64,000 nucleotides of DNA. It comes from Sphingopyxis macrogoltabida. Its GTDB lineage: Bacteria; Pseudomonadota; Alphaproteobacteria; Sphingomonadales; Sphingomonadaceae. The stretch is taken from positions 1,488,501-1,552,500 of the forward strand of contig NZ_CP009429.1 in the NCBI RefSeq assembly GCF_001314325.1. Reading direction: 5' to 3'. How positions within the stretch are numbered: the first letter of the stretch is position 1; each line of letters starts with the position of its first letter. The position numbers and the translations under genes are program-made. Under the pieces are notes generated by a model. The model made no database searches. It saw only the letters and a program-made list of their open reading frames with translations, and was not told where the DNA came from. This document shows, one piece after another, positions 1 to 14,274 of the stretch.

Positions 1-86
1 ATGTCGACGGGGCGCTGGTCGGCGGCGCGAGCCTGACCGCGGGTAAATTCGTGCCGATTGTCGAGGCCGCGGCCGCGCTCGGCTGA
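1..86 (+). CDS. tpiA: Triosephosphate isomerase, C-terminal end (partial)
   Basis: The window opens inside a reading frame (first full codon at 3) that encodes VDGALVGGASLT and ends in a stop at 84-86. The DGALVGGASL stretch is the conserved phosphate-binding end of triosephosphate isomerase, which interconverts dihydroxyacetone phosphate and glyceraldehyde 3-phosphate in glycolysis. Only about 27 residues are visible. The tpiA-secG-pyrG order that follows is common in alphaproteobacteria and supports the call. The 5' part lies outside the window. Confidence 0.85.
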   Translation, partial: VDGALVGGASLTAGKFVPIVEAAAALG

Positions 87-170
87 GCCTTGTGGGTTGA
101 AGCGGCGCGCCTTCGTCTCTATGTGCGCCGCGGGCGCGGACCAAGTGAGGCCGCGCGAGTTCGGGAAAAA

Positions 171-617
171 ATGATGTCCAACCTGTTCACCTTCCTGCTC
201 GTCGTCCAGGCGCTCGTCGCCGCGGTGATGATCGGCGTCATTCTGATGCAGAAGTCGGAAGGTGGCGGCCTCGGCGTCGGCGGCAGCCCCGCAGGGCTGC
301 TCTCGGCGCGCGGCGCGGCGGATTTCCTGACCCGCGCGACGACGATCCTCGCCTGCCTGTTCGTCGGCCTCTCGATCCTTCTCGCCGCGATGGCTTCGGT
401 CGGTCGCGGCGGATCGACGATCGACACATCGCTGTCGAAAGCGGCGCAGCAGCAGTCGGCACCGTCGTCGTCGCTGACCGGCCCGGCGCAGCAGCCCGCA
501 CAGGGCGCCGCAGCTCCGGCGCAGGCGCCGATGAGCGACGATCCGCTGGCAGCGGCCGCCGCAGCAGCCGCGGCGAAGGACGCCCCCGCGCAGCCGCAGG
601 CGCCCGCAAAGAAGTAA
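171..617 (+). CDS. secG: Preprotein translocase subunit SecG
   Basis: SecG is the small inner-membrane subunit of the SecYEG translocon. Two hydrophobic segments are visible at about residues 5-25 and 53-74, with the SecG signature LMQKSEGGGLG just after the first and a Gly-rich loop between them. The tail from about residue 85 is low-complexity Ala/Pro/Gln and ends in Lys-Lys, which is longer than in enterobacterial SecG but usual in this order. The frame is open upstream to a TTG at 90, but the ATG at 171 (or 174) directly precedes the first membrane helix and follows a GGGAAAAA run, so I start there. It lies 84 nt after tpiA. Confidence 0.92.
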   Translation: MMSNLFTFLLVVQALVAAVMIGVILMQKSEGGGLGVGGSPAGLLSARGAADFLTRATTILACLFVGLSILLAAMASVGRGGSTIDTSLSKAAQQQSAPSSSLTGPAQQPAQGAAAPAQAPMSDDPLAAAAAAAAAKDAPAQPQAPAKK

Positions 618-629
618 AGCCGATCCAGC

Positions 630-706
630 GGAGGCTCCGGCCTCCACCCCCAATCCCGCGCGGCGGAATTATTTCCGCCGTTTGCGATTCGACGGCTTGC
701 GCCGTC
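630..706 (+). terminator. Three tandem hairpins between secG and pyrG
   Basis: The 118-nt gap holds three perfect stem-loops in a row. The first is 630-645 (GGAGGC, TCCG loop, GCCTCC). The second is 661-680 (CGGCGGAA, TTAT loop, TTCCGCCG, 8 bp). The third is 691-706 (GACGGC, TTGC loop, GCCGTC). The second is followed by TTTGCGATT and could end secG transcription. None has a long T tail, so attenuation or RNA stability are alternative roles for the group. Confidence 0.5.
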
Positions 707-735
707 CCCCTCCTGTTGAGTAAGTCTTTCCTCCC

Positions 736-2367
736 ATGGCGCGGTTCATTTTTATCACCGGCGGCGTGGTCTCCTCCCTTGGCAAAGGTTTGATGGCGGC
801 TAGCCTTGCGGCTCTGTTGCAGGCGCGGGGTTACCGCGTCCGCATCCGGAAATTCGATCCCTATCTGAACGTCGATCCGGGCACGATGTCGCCCTATCAG
901 CATGGCGAGGTCTATGTGACCGACGACGGGGCCGAGACCGACCTCGACCTTGGCCATTACGAACGCTTTACCGGCGTTGCGGCGCGGCAGAGCGATAACG
1001 TCACGTCGGGCCGCATCTATCAGCAGATCATCACCAAGGAACGCCGCGGAGACTATCTCGGCGCGACGGTGCAGGTCGTCCCGCACGTCACCGACGCGAT
1101 CAAGGCGTTCGCGCGCACCGACATCGACGACCTCGATTTCGTGCTGTGCGAGATCGGCGGCACCGTCGGCGACATCGAATCGCTGCCGTTCATCGAGGCG
1201 ATCCGCCAGCTTCGCAACGAAGAGGGGCGCGAGAACACGCTTTCGGTCCACGTCACGCTGGTGCCGTACATCGCGGCAGCGGGTGAACTGAAGACCAAGC
1301 CGACGCAGCACAGCGTGCGCGAGCTCGCTTCGCTGGGCGTCCAGCCCGACATCCTGCTCTGCCGCTGCGAAAAGCCGCTGCCCGAGGGCGAGCGCGCGAA
1401 GATCGCGCAATTCTGCAACGTGCGGAAGGAAGCGGTGATCCCGGCGCTCGATGCCGACAGCATCTATGCAGTGCCGGTACAATATCATGGCGAGGGGCTC
1501 GACAGCGAAGTCCTACGCGCCTTCGGCATCCACGACGCGCCCGACCCCGACCTGTCGCGCTGGTACGACATCATGGACCGCAAGCAGCATCCCGAGGGCG
1601 AGGTCACGATCGGCGTCGTCGGCAAATATGTGTCGCTGCCCGATGCCTATAAATCGCTCAACGAGGCGCTCGTCCATGGCGGCATGGCGCACCGGGTCAA
1701 GGTCAACATCCGCTGGCTCGACGCCGAAATGTTCGAGCAGGACGAGGATCTGGCGGCGAATCTCGAGCCGCTGCACGGTATTCTCGTGCCCGGCGGCTTC
1801 GGCGAGCGCGGGTCCGAAGGCAAGATCGCCAGCGTCCGCTTCGCGCGCGAGCGCAATGTGCCCTTCTTCGGCATCTGCCTCGGCATGCAGATGGCGTGCA
1901 TCGAGGGCGCGCGGAACACGAGCGGGATCGACAAGGCGTCGAGCACCGAATTCGGTCCGACCGAGGAACCGATCGTCGGCCTGATCACCGAATGGATGAG
2001 CGCCGAAGGGCTGCAGAAGCGCGGCGCGAACACCGACCTCGGCGGCACGATGCGGCTCGGCGCCTATGAAGCGAAGCTGTCCCCGAACAGCCATGTCGCG
2101 AGCGTTTATGGCGCGAACGAGATCAGCGAGCGCCACCGCCACCGTTACGAGGTCAATGGAGCCTATCGCGACCGGCTCGAAGCCGGCGGGCTCGTCTTTT
2201 CGGGCATGTCGCCCGACGGGATGCTGCCGGAAATCGTTGAGCGTCCCGACCATCCGTGGTTTATCGGGGTGCAGTTCCATCCGGAGCTCAAGTCGAAACC
2301 CTTCGACCCGCACCCCTTGTTCGCGGGATTCATCGAAGCGGCGGTCAAGCAGAGCCGTCTGGTCTAG
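736..2367 (+). CDS. pyrG: CTP synthase
   Basis: PyrG makes CTP from UTP, ATP and glutamine, the last step of pyrimidine nucleotide synthesis. The 543-residue length matches the family. The synthase domain begins with [14 protein letters not shown] (nucleotide-binding loop near residues 5-19). The C-terminal class I glutaminase has its nucleophile Cys at residue 381 in FFGICLGMQ and the His/Glu pair of GVQFHPE at about 515-517, the same positions as in the E. coli enzyme. The ATG at 736 fits the conserved N-terminus [10 protein letters not shown]. Confidence 0.98.
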   Translation: MARFIFITGGVVSSLGKGLMAASLAALLQARGYRVRIRKFDPYLNVDPGTMSPYQHGEVYVTDDGAETDLDLGHYERFTGVAARQSDNVTSGRIYQQIITKERRGDYLGATVQVVPHVTDAIKAFARTDIDDLDFVLCEIGGTVGDIESLPFIEAIRQLRNEEGRENTLSVHVTLVPYIAAAGELKTKPTQHSVRELASLGVQPDILLCRCEKPLPEGERAKIAQFCNVRKEAVIPALDADSIYAVPVQYHGEGLDSEVLRAFGIHDAPDPDLSRWYDIMDRKQHPEGEVTIGVVGKYVSLPDAYKSLNEALVHGGMAHRVKVNIRWLDAEMFEQDEDLAANLEPLHGILVPGGFGERGSEGKIASVRFARERNVPFFGICLGMQMACIEGARNTSGIDKASSTEFGPTEEPIVGLITEWMSAEGLQKRGANTDLGGTMRLGAYEAKLSPNSHVASVYGANEISERHRHRYEVNGAYRDRLEAGGLVFSGMSPDGMLPEIVERPDHPWFIGVQFHPELKSKPFDPHPLFAGFIEAAVKQSRLV

Positions 2368-2393
2368 GACCGGCGGCGGAAAAGGGTCAGGGC

Positions 2394-3077
2394 ATGGATC
2401 ACGCGAAACTCGCCGAATTGCAGGGCCCCGAGAGTATTTTTTCCGGCCTGTCGATTCAGGACTGGGCCGATATCGCAGGCCGTGCAGTCCAGATCAATTT
2501 CACCAAGGGCAAGGAATTGCTGGCCCAGGGCGACACGGGCGACAGCCTGCTGATCCTGACCGAGGGCAGCGCGCGCGTATCGATGCTGACCGCGAACGGG
2601 CGCGAAATCGTGCTGGCTTATGCCGAACCGGGCGCCGTGCTCGGCGAGATCGCACTCCTCGACGGCGGCGAGCGCACCGCATCGGTGACTGCGACCAGCG
2701 CTGGTAGCGCGCTCCAGCTCGGCCGCAACGCAATGCGCGATTTCGCAACCAGCCATCCCGAATTCGCCTGGTCGCTGATGCAGCAGCTCGCACGCCGCCT
2801 GCGCACCGCCGACCAGACGATCGAGAGCGACCGCGCTTATGCTTCGGGGCCGCGGCTGGCGCGCTATCTCAAGCGGCTGATTCGCAAGGATGCCGAGGCA
2901 TCGCAACGCGTCGAACTGAGCCAGACCGAACTCGGCAATTTTGCGGGAATGAGCCGCGAGCATATCAACCGCCAGCTCAAGAGCTGGGAAGAATCGGGTG
3001 TTATCTCGCTGGAGCAGGGCCGGGTGCGCGTGCTCGACGCCGATATGCTGGAGGATATCAGCGAGAGCGAAGGCTAG
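2394..3077 (+). CDS. Crp/Fnr-family transcriptional regulator
   Basis: This 227-residue protein has a cyclic-nucleotide-binding-type beta-barrel at about residues 18-135, with the phosphate-cassette-like GEIALLDGGERTASV, a long linking helix, and a winged helix-turn-helix at about 165-215 (LSQTELGNFAGMSREHINRQ). No cysteine cluster of an FNR iron-sulfur sensor is visible, so a Crp-like ligand sensor is more likely than an oxygen sensor. The start at ATG 2394 follows an AAAGGGTCAGGGC stretch; the frame is open upstream into pyrG but that part is an overlap. It lies 26 nt after pyrG. Its targets are unknown. Confidence 0.88.
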   Translation: MDHAKLAELQGPESIFSGLSIQDWADIAGRAVQINFTKGKELLAQGDTGDSLLILTEGSARVSMLTANGREIVLAYAEPGAVLGEIALLDGGERTASVTATSAGSALQLGRNAMRDFATSHPEFAWSLMQQLARRLRTADQTIESDRAYASGPRLARYLKRLIRKDAEASQRVELSQTELGNFAGMSREHINRQLKSWEESGVISLEQGRVRVLDADMLEDISESEG

Positions 3078-3180
3078 GCCCGAACGCTCCTGCAGACTGC
3101 GCCCGGCTTGGCGTGCGGCTGTCGAGACGCTACCGGCTGTATATGTTCCGCTGAATCATGGCGTTAACGGGAGTTGGGCA

Positions 3181-4422
3181 ATGCTCGCAAGGCTGTTGCT
3201 GGCGGCATGGGTTGCATTCGCTTGGGCAGGCGTTTGCCTGGCGAACAATATTCCCGATCTGACCGCTGCACAGTGGCGCGAAGATATCGACGCGCTCGTT
3301 GCAGGGATGGAGCGGAACCATCGCGATCCCTGGAACTTCGCTTCGCAGGCCGAAATCGGGCGGCTTGCCGATGAAGCGGCGGCCAAAGCCGGCAAGGCCG
3401 ACAATTTCGCCATGCTGGTGGCCCTGCAGCGGATCGCCGCCGCCATCGGCGACGGGCATAGTTTCGTCGCCGTGTCCGACCGATATTGGCGATACCCCGT
3501 CGAAATTCGCTGGATCGAAGGCGAATTCCATATCGTCGGCGCTTTGCCCGGGCGCAGCGACATGCTGGGCAGCAAGCTGATCGCGATCGACGATGTTCCA
3601 ACCGCACAGGCCGTCGAAAAGCTGTTGGCCCTCGTGCCGCGGAATGAAAATCGCTGGTACGAACGCGATGCGGTTGCCGGGCTGTTGACTCAAGCCCAAC
3701 CTTTGAACGCGCTCGGCGTGACACGCCGCGCGGCCGAGGCGACTTTCACGGTCGAGACCGCCGCCGGGCTCCGCAAGCAGATGCGGATGTCATCATATGC
3801 GCCGGCCGACCGACCTTCGCTCGTAACGATCGGCAACGAGGGGGCGCCCGTTGTTTCGGAGCCCGAGCGCGGTTTGCGGCTTCGCCTGTTCGACGATGTC
3901 GCCTATCTCGATTTCGCCGGTTATCAGGACCTCGCGAAGACAGGCCCCGGCATCTGGGCGGCGATCGACGATGCCAAGCCTCGTGCGCTCATCGTCGACT
4001 TCCGAAAAAATCGCGGCGGCTCGTTGCCGGCGGGACGGCAATATATGGTCTATCCCGCGTGGGAGCGCACTCAACTCAATCGTGAAGGCTGCCTGTTCGT
4101 CCTGACCGGGCCCGCGACCTTTTCCGCTGCCATGACCAATGTCACCGATATGCGGCGCGAAACCGAAGCAATCCTCGTCGGGCTGCCGACGGGCGCTCGT
4201 CCGAACGGCTATCAGGAGAACAAGTGGTTTGCATTGCCGAACTCGGGTCTTCGCGTATCCGCGGCGCAACGCCGCTATCGGTTCGGCGCGCCGGGCGAAA
4301 CGACGGTCACCCCCGATATTCAGGTCGAACAGACGATCGATGACTGGCGGCACGGGCGGGACACGGTGTTGCAGACCGCGCTTGCCATGGCAGGCAATTG
4401 CCAACGCGACCAACGGCATTGA
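3181..4422 (+). CDS. Secreted S41-family peptidase-like protein
   Basis: A 413-residue exported protein. An N-terminal signal peptide (about residues 1-21, ending GVCLA) starts at ATG 3181. The C-terminal half resembles the tail-specific protease fold: a strand-turn VDFRKNRGG at about residue 275, in the position of the DLRGNGGG motif, and GPATFSAAM with a Ser at residue 315, in the position of the catalytic Ser. No clear PDZ domain is visible, and the family Lys is not obvious. Proteolytic activity is therefore inferred; a non-catalytic member is possible. Confidence 0.65.
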   Translation: MLARLLLAAWVAFAWAGVCLANNIPDLTAAQWREDIDALVAGMERNHRDPWNFASQAEIGRLADEAAAKAGKADNFAMLVALQRIAAAIGDGHSFVAVSDRYWRYPVEIRWIEGEFHIVGALPGRSDMLGSKLIAIDDVPTAQAVEKLLALVPRNENRWYERDAVAGLLTQAQPLNALGVTRRAAEATFTVETAAGLRKQMRMSSYAPADRPSLVTIGNEGAPVVSEPERGLRLRLFDDVAYLDFAGYQDLAKTGPGIWAAIDDAKPRALIVDFRKNRGGSLPAGRQYMVYPAWERTQLNREGCLFVLTGPATFSAAMTNVTDMRRETEAILVGLPTGARPNGYQENKWFALPNSGLRVSAAQRRYRFGAPGETTVTPDIQVEQTIDDWRHGRDTVLQTALAMAGNCQRDQRH

Positions 4423-4814
4423 ATCGTCGCCGTCAGCAATCGATCATCAGGCAATTTTGGCACCGGAGGGGCGGGAATCACAACGCCCGGGCCTCCTTCG
4501 AGACCCGGGCGCCTGTGACGAACATCGCCATCCCCCTTTGCGCAGGCCAGGCGAATGGCCTGCACTCCCTGGAGCCGGGCCTTTGGGCCGCGTTGAACCA
4601 GAAGTCATCGGGCTAGGGCGTAGAGGGCGGCTTGTCACCCTTTGCGAACGCTCCCAGACGGTTTTTGCCCGGCCCTGTGGCCGATGGGCAACATATTTTG
4701 CGAATCGCTCGCAACTTTGTCGCGACTCCGGCAGCCATTGCCAGCGCTTCCGGCGCTCCCTAAAGCGGGCGGCATGACCGCAATGCGCCCCGCCCCGAAA
4801 AGGCCGTCCGCCTC
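4423..4814. other. 392-bp gene-poor gap with three hairpins
   Basis: No convincing gene is seen between the S41-like gene and lolC. Three inverted repeats stand out: 4484-4511 (CGCCCGGG arms, 12-nt loop), which may terminate the upstream gene; 4542-4563 (GCAGGCCA arms, 6-nt loop); and 4665-4691 (TTGCCC...GGGCAA enclosing GGCC...GGCC), followed by ACATATTTT. No tRNA, SRP RNA, RNase P or tmRNA signature was recognised. A small RNA cannot be excluded. Confidence 0.5.
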
Positions 4815-6057
4815 ATGATCCTGCGTCCGTACGAACGCACCATCTTCAAGCGTTACCTGCTTCCGCAACGCGGCGAGGGCTTCATTTTCGTCGCCGCGGC
4901 GTTCAGCTTTACCGCCGTGATGCTGGGCGTTGCGGCGCTGGTGATCGTGATGAGCGTGATGAACGGCGTCCGCGCCGACCTGTTCGACAAGATCGTCGGG
5001 CTCAACGGCCATGCCGTGGTGCAAGGCTTCGGCGGCCGGCTCGACGACTGGCAGGGCGTGCTCAAGGAAGCGAAGGCGACGCCCGGCGTCGTGTCGGCGA
5101 CGCCGCTGATCGAACAGCCCTTGCTCGCGACCTTCAGCGGGCGGGTCGAGGGCGTGCTGGTTCGCGGCATGACGGTTCCCGACATCCGCAAGAACGAGAC
5201 GCTCGGCGGCAAGGTGCTGCAGGGCAGCCTCAATTCGCTGACCCCCAATTCGGGCAATATCGCGATCGGCAGCGAACTGGCGCGCAACCTTGGCGCGACG
5301 GTCGGTTCGAACCTGACGATCATCAACCCCGCCGGCCGCTCGACGCCCTTCGGTACAGTGCCGCGCGAGATCAGCTACCGCGTGTCGGCGGTGTTCGAGA
5401 TCGGCGTCTATGATTTCGACAAGGCCTATGTCGTCATGCCGATGGAGGATGCGCAACTCCTGCTGCTCACCGGCGACCAGATCGGGATGATCGAGGTCAA
5501 GGTGACCGATCCCGACAAGGTCGGCACGATCCTGCAGCCGCTGGCCGAAAAGGTGGCCGCGCAGGCGATCATCTCCGACTGGCGGTCGATGAACGCCAGC
5601 CTGTTCGAGGCGCTGTCGGTCGAACGCGTCGCGATGTTCGTGATTCTGTCGCTGATCATCCTCGTCGCGTCGTTCAACATCATCTCCTCGCTGATCATGC
5701 TGGTGCGGGCGAAGACGCGCGACATGGCGATCCTGCGCACGATGGGGGCGCCGCGCGACGCGGTGATGCGGATATTTATGGCCATCGGCCTCGCGATCGG
5801 CGTTTCGGGCACGCTCGTCGGGATGGCGCTCGGGTTCGCCACGCTGTTCTTCCGGCAGGGCGTGCTGCGCGGCGTCGAGTTCCTGACCGGGCAGCAGCTC
5901 TGGGACCCGTCGATCCGCTTCCTGACCGAACTGCCGTCGAAGCCCGACCCGTTCGAAATCACCCTGATCGCGGTGATGACGATCCTCTTCAGCTTCCTCG
6001 CGACGCTCTATCCTGCGTACAAGGCGGCGAATACCGATCCCGTACAGGTGCTGCGCT

Positions 6058-6065
<8 letters not shown>
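4815..6065 (+). CDS. lolC: Lipoprotein-releasing ABC transporter permease
   Basis: LolC/E-type permease of the Lol system, which extracts lipoproteins from the inner membrane for transfer to LolA. The 416-residue protein has one membrane helix near residues 27-50, a large periplasmic domain, and three C-terminal helices (about 272-295, 318-345 and 375-400), the FtsX-like/MacB-like topology. The N-terminus [14 protein letters not shown] is typical. Its stop overlaps the lolD start by 8 nt. In many alphaproteobacteria proS sits directly upstream; here an S41-like gene and a 392-bp gap take that place. Confidence 0.95.
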
Positions 6066-6735
<670 letters not shown>

Positions 6736-6763
6736 GCTGACGCCCGAAAGCAGGGGACGGAAT

Positions 6764-7240
6764 ATGGGACTTTACGATCTTTCGGCGAAGCTTCCCGGCG
6801 GCGGCGCGCAGTCGCTCGCCGATTACCGCGGCAAGGTGCTGCTGATCGTCAACACCGCGTCGAAATGCGGCTTCACCCCGCAATATGAGGGGCTCGAGGA
6901 ACTCTACCGTGATTACAAGGATCGCGAGTTCGAGATACTGGCCTTTCCGTGTAACCAGTTCGGTGCGCAGGAGCCCGGTGACGCGGCGGAGATCGCAAAC
7001 TTCTGTTCGCTGACCTATGACGTTAGCTTTCCTTTGATGGCGAAGATCGACGTCAACGGCGACGATGCCGATCCGATTTTCAAGCATCTGAAGAAGGAAA
7101 AGACCGGCCTGCTCGGCAGCGGCATCAAATGGAATTTCACCAAATTCCTCGTCGATCGCGACGGCAAGACCGTCTCGCGCCACGCACCGACGACGAAGCC
7201 CGAGCAGCTTCGCAAGGAAATCGAGGAATTGCTGGGCTGA
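6764..7240 (+). CDS. Glutathione peroxidase family protein
   Basis: A 158-residue thiol peroxidase of the GPx family, which reduces hydroperoxides with glutathione or thioredoxin. The peroxidatic Cys is residue 35 in NTASKCGFT; the Gln of FPCNQFGAQEPG and the Trp/Asn of KWNFTKF complete the usual tetrad. There is no signal peptide, so it is cytoplasmic. ATG 6764 follows CAGGGGACGGA, a good ribosome site. It is 28 nt after lolD and may be read through from it. The glutathione reductase gene lies at 61415. Confidence 0.93.
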   Translation: MGLYDLSAKLPGGGAQSLADYRGKVLLIVNTASKCGFTPQYEGLEELYRDYKDREFEILAFPCNQFGAQEPGDAAEIANFCSLTYDVSFPLMAKIDVNGDDADPIFKHLKKEKTGLLGSGIKWNFTKFLVDRDGKTVSRHAPTTKPEQLRKEIEELLG

Positions 7241-7243
7241 TCG

Positions 7244-8944
7244 CTAGCGTGCGTCGAAATCGGTCGCGGGCGGCCGCGCCACGGCGCTGCGCCGCACCTC
7301 GACCCATATCGGCTTGCGTCCCAGTCGGGCGTTGAACAGGCTGTTGAAGGTGGCGGGGTCGGCGCGCGCCGAATCGAGCGCTTCGCCGTAGAGGCGGCGG
7401 ACCGCGTCACGATCATAGCCCATGGCGCCGAGCAGGGTCGGAAAGATCCGGTAATGGCTCGATGCGTCGAAATTCGCCTTTGCGGCGGCAGCCCAGCGAT
7501 CGTCATCGCCAATGACGACGAGCGGCACGGCGCCCTCTTCGGCTTCCGGAAACGGGCTGCAATGCGTCGTCGTGCCGGGATCGCCGCGTTCGTGGAGATT
7601 CTGGCCATGATCGGCGGTGTAGACGATCAGCGCGCCGTCGAGACGGGCGCCCGCGAACAGCCGGTCGAAGAAGGCACCGACCGTCCAGGCGACGGTGTTG
7701 CGGTAGCTGTTGCGATAGAGCCGCCACGCCTCGGCGCCGCTGAACAGATTTTCGGGCAGCCGCATTTCAGTGACGTTGGCGGTTTCTCCGCGTGGCAAGG
7801 CCGGGCCGAAGGCTGCAGCGGTCTCGGGATATTTGTCCGCTACCGGAAAATGGGCGCCCATCTTGTTGATGAGGATGAAGTCGCGGCGGCCATTGCCCAG
7901 CAGCGCGATCAGCGCGTCCGCGGCCGCCATGTCGCGATCGACGACCGGCGTGTCGTCGAACTGGACAAAATGGTCGATGTCGCGCCGCTCGGCGTCGTCC
8001 ATGCCGTTCTGATAGGCGCCGCCGGTGCGCTGCGCGTCGATATAGGTCGTCGCGAAGCCCGCTCGCCTTGCATAGGCGAAGATCGAAGGCAGCGCGGCAT
8101 TCTGCCGCTGATATCCGTCACGCGTGCCGCCGTAGCGAAGGGTGAGGTTGCTGCCGTAGCTGCAATTGGTGATCGACGCGGCGATCCCGAAATTGGCGAC
8201 GGCGACGTTGCCGGACGGCGATTTCAGTCCCGAGCGGACACCGGCGTCGTCGTTGATGTCGAGATAGCGCGCGGCGATGCTTTCATCGATGATCAGCACG
8301 ACGTCGCCCTGTCCGGCCGAAGGTCGCGGAACGAGGCGCACCGGCTGACGCGGCGGGATGGGCTCGGTCACCGCTTCGATCGCATAGAGCGCCGCATAGG
8401 AGGTTCCGACCCACGCGCCGGGCAGGCCGCGCGCGCCTTCGCCGCCGCGGAAAAACAGCAGGATGGTCAGGATCGCCAGTCCGGCAAAGGGCGCCGCCAG
8501 CGCCACCGTGCGGGGAATCCACCGCCGCGGTCCGGGCTCGAGCCCGATAGCGAGCAGGACGAGCAACGCGCCCGCCGCCGCCCGGGCGATCGAGGCGCCA
8601 TGTTGCATCAGCGCATCGTCGGCGAAGCCCGCCGAATGGAGCATGGTGACGAAGGCGTCGTAGCTCATCGCCTCGGCCGTGGCGGCCTGGAAACCGTCGA
8701 CGAGCAGCGCCGCGAGCGCGAGCAGCGTTGCCCAGGCCCAGCGCAGCGGCGCCGACCCGATAAAGGCAGCACCCCACAGGCAGACGGCGAGAAGGCCATA
8801 AAGCGCGGCGTAGAATAGCAAGGATGGCGACGCTCCCAGCGTCGCGACGCGCGCCGCGATCTCGCCGATGCCGAATGCCAGCGCGAGCAGCAGCAGAATC
8901 GTCTTGGCTGCGCCGCGCGCATGGCTTGCTGTCGTCGCCCGCAT
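7244..8944 (-). CDS. Membrane-anchored sulfatase/phosphoethanolamine-transferase-like protein
   Basis: A 566-residue protein with about five hydrophobic helices in the first 200 residues, followed by a periplasmic alkaline-phosphatase-superfamily domain. Visible motifs are VVLIIDESIAARYLD (first metal-binding acid), SITNCSYGSNLT (region of the Thr/Ser nucleophile), INKMGAHFP and IVYTADHGQNL (metal-binding Asp-His). This is the layout of EptA/OpgE-type enzymes that move phosphoethanolamine or phosphoglycerol onto envelope glycolipids; the substrate cannot be told. The start ATG (8944) precedes the first helix. The frame is open further upstream across dnaE, but that is a composition artefact. 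It ends 3 nt from the end of the peroxidase gene. Confidence 0.8.
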   Translation of the reverse strand: MRATTASHARGAAKTILLLLALAFGIGEIAARVATLGASPSLLFYAALYGLLAVCLWGAAFIGSAPLRWAWATLLALAALLVDGFQAATAEAMSYDAFVTMLHSAGFADDALMQHGASIARAAAGALLVLLAIGLEPGPRRWIPRTVALAAPFAGLAILTILLFFRGGEGARGLPGAWVGTSYAALYAIEAVTEPIPPRQPVRLVPRPSAGQGDVVLIIDESIAARYLDINDDAGVRSGLKSPSGNVAVANFGIAASITNCSYGSNLTLRYGGTRDGYQRQNAALPSIFAYARRAGFATTYIDAQRTGGAYQNGMDDAERRDIDHFVQFDDTPVVDRDMAAADALIALLGNGRRDFILINKMGAHFPVADKYPETAAAFGPALPRGETANVTEMRLPENLFSGAEAWRLYRNSYRNTVAWTVGAFFDRLFAGARLDGALIVYTADHGQNLHERGDPGTTTHCSPFPEAEEGAVPLVVIGDDDRWAAAAKANFDASSHYRIFPTLLGAMGYDRDAVRRLYGEALDSARADPATFNSLFNARLGRKPIWVEVRRSAVARPPATDFDAR

Positions 8945-9061
8945 ATTGCTCCGTTTTCTGGTCAAGGGCGGCCATTGCCACAGAGATATTGAGATTCCAT
9001 CTGCGCCATGAACGGGCAATCGCCCCTTTCCCGAATCATTGCGCCCGCCTAGCCTGTTTCG

Positions 9062-12550
<3,489 letters not shown>

Positions 12551-12669
12551 GCGACGTCTTCGGGCGCTGGCCATACCCGGCGGGAATGACCGCGGTGACT
12601 ATCCGGTGCTTGCGCCGAAGGCCTTTCCCGACCTATCGCTTGTCCAAAGATAAATGGAGAGGTGCCACG

Positions 12670-14274
12670 ATGGGAATGCAAGGCCAGCCGCTGCTCGTCA
12701 CCAGCCTGATCGATCATGCCGCGCGCGAGCATGGCGAACGCGAGATTATTTCGCGCTGGGCCGACGGCAGTCTGACGCGATCGACCTGGGGCGAAGTCGG
12801 TGCCGATGCCCGGCGTTTCGCCGCTGCGATGGTGAAGCTGGGAATGAAAAAGGGCGACCGCATCGCGACGCTCGCGATGAATCACGGCCATCACCTCGTA
12901 AGCTGGTACGGTACCGCCGGGATGGGCGGGGTGCTGCACACGGTGAACCCGCGGCTGTTCGACGAGCAGCTCGTCTATATCGTCAATCATGCCGAGGACC
13001 GGGTGCTGCTGTTCGACGCGGCCTTCCTGCCGATCGTCGAGCGGTTGCGCGACCAGCTACCGACGGTCGAGCATTTCATCCTGTTCGACGCGCCCGCGCG
13101 CGATGGCTATCTGTCCTATCGCGACCTGATCGATGCGGAGGACGGTAGCTTTGCGTGGGTCCAGCTCGACGAGCGTGATCCGGTCGGGCTTTGCTATACC
13201 AGCGGCACGACGGGCAATCCCAAGGGCGTGATCTACGAACATCGCTCGAACGTCATCCATGCGATCACCGAGATCCAGCCCGACGTGTTCGACCTGTCGA
13301 ACCGCAGCGTGATCCTGCCGATCGTGCCGATGTTCCACGCCAATAGCTGGGGCATCCCGTTCGCCGCGGCGACGATCGGCGCGAAGCTGGTGTTTTCGGC
13401 GACGAACGATGCGCAGGTGCTGTGCGACCTGATGCACGACGAAGGCGTGACGCACAGCGCCGGCGTGCCGACGGTGTGGATCGCGATGTTCGCGCATATG
13501 GATGCGACGGGCATCGGTTATGGCGCGCTCCGGCGCGTGATCATCGGCGGGTCGGCCGCGCCGCGCGCGATGATCGAGCGCTTCATGAACGCCGGGATCG
13601 ATGTCGCGCACGCGTGGGGCATGACCGAAACTTCGCCGATCGGGACGATGGGCAAGAAGCCGTGGAACTGGGACGCGATGAGCTTCAACGAGCGCGTCGA
13701 TGTCGTCTGCCGTCAGGGCTGTCCGCCGTTCGGGGTCGAGCTGCGCGTCGTCGACGACGAAGACAATGTCCTGCCGCACGACGGCGTGTCGAGCGGGCGA
13801 TTGCAGATCCGCGGGCCATGGATCATCCAGCGCTATTTCCGCGCCGACGAGGATGCGGCCGACGACGATGGCTGGTTCGATACCGGCGACGTGTCGGTGA
13901 TCCATCCCGACGGCGTCATGCAAATCACCGACCGCGCGAAGGACGTCATCAAGTCGGGCGGCGAGTGGATCAGCTCGATCGAGCTCGAAAATGCGGCGGT
14001 CGGCGCGCCCGGCGTGCAGGAAGCCGCCGCGGTCGGCGTCTATCACCCGAAATGGGACGAGCGGCCGATCCTGCTCATCGTCCGCAAACCCGGCGCGGAG
14101 GTCAGCGAGGCGGCGATCGTCGAATATCTGGCCGACAAGGTCGCTAAATGGTGGCTGCCCGACGAGGTCGTGTTCGTCGACGAACTACCGCACACCGCGA
14201 CCGGAAAGATACTCAAGCGGCAGCTTCGCGACGATTACAAGGATTACAAGCTGAAGTCGCTGGCGGCCGCCTAG
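12670..14274 (+). CDS. Long/medium-chain fatty acid-CoA ligase (AMP-forming)
   Basis: A 534-residue adenylate-forming enzyme that activates a carboxylic acid to its acyl-CoA. The P-loop [12 protein letters not shown] starts near residue 175, followed by [10 protein letters not shown] (A5), WFDTGD (A7), [15 protein letters not shown] (A8) and the C-terminal catalytic Lys in [11 protein letters not shown]. Overall it resembles the AlkK/FadD3 group. The ATG at 12670 follows GGAGAGG. Its stop codon shares the CTAG at 14271-14274 with the convergent radical SAM gene. The exact acyl substrate is not determinable. Confidence 0.9.
   Translation: MGMQGQPLLVTSLIDHAAREHGEREIISRWADGSLTRSTWGEVGADARRFAAAMVKLGMKKGDRIATLAMNHGHHLVSWYGTAGMGGVLHTVNPRLFDEQLVYIVNHAEDRVLLFDAAFLPIVERLRDQLPTVEHFILFDAPARDGYLSYRDLIDAEDGSFAWVQLDERDPVGLCYTSGTTGNPKGVIYEHRSNVIHAITEIQPDVFDLSNRSVILPIVPMFHANSWGIPFAAATIGAKLVFSATNDAQVLCDLMHDEGVTHSAGVPTVWIAMFAHMDATGIGYGALRRVIIGGSAAPRAMIERFMNAGIDVAHAWGMTETSPIGTMGKKPWNWDAMSFNERVDVVCRQGCPPFGVELRVVDDEDNVLPHDGVSSGRLQIRGPWIIQRYFRADEDAADDDGWFDTGDVSVIHPDGVMQITDRAKDVIKSGGEWISSIELENAAVGAPGVQEAAAVGVYHPKWDERPILLIVRKPGAEVSEAAIVEYLADKVAKWWLPDEVVFVDELPHTATGKILKRQLRDDYKDYKLKSLAAA

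Noticed and set aside
90-170. Extended secG start at TTG 90
   Set aside because: The added 27 residues are Arg-rich, lie before the first membrane helix and are not SecG-like; ATG 171 fits better.
4542-4691. Possible 6S or SRP RNA upstream of lolC
   Set aside because: A CTCCCTGGAGCCG stretch recalls the 6S central region, but no matching closing stem or 3' partner could be found, and no SRP, tmRNA or RNase P signature is present.
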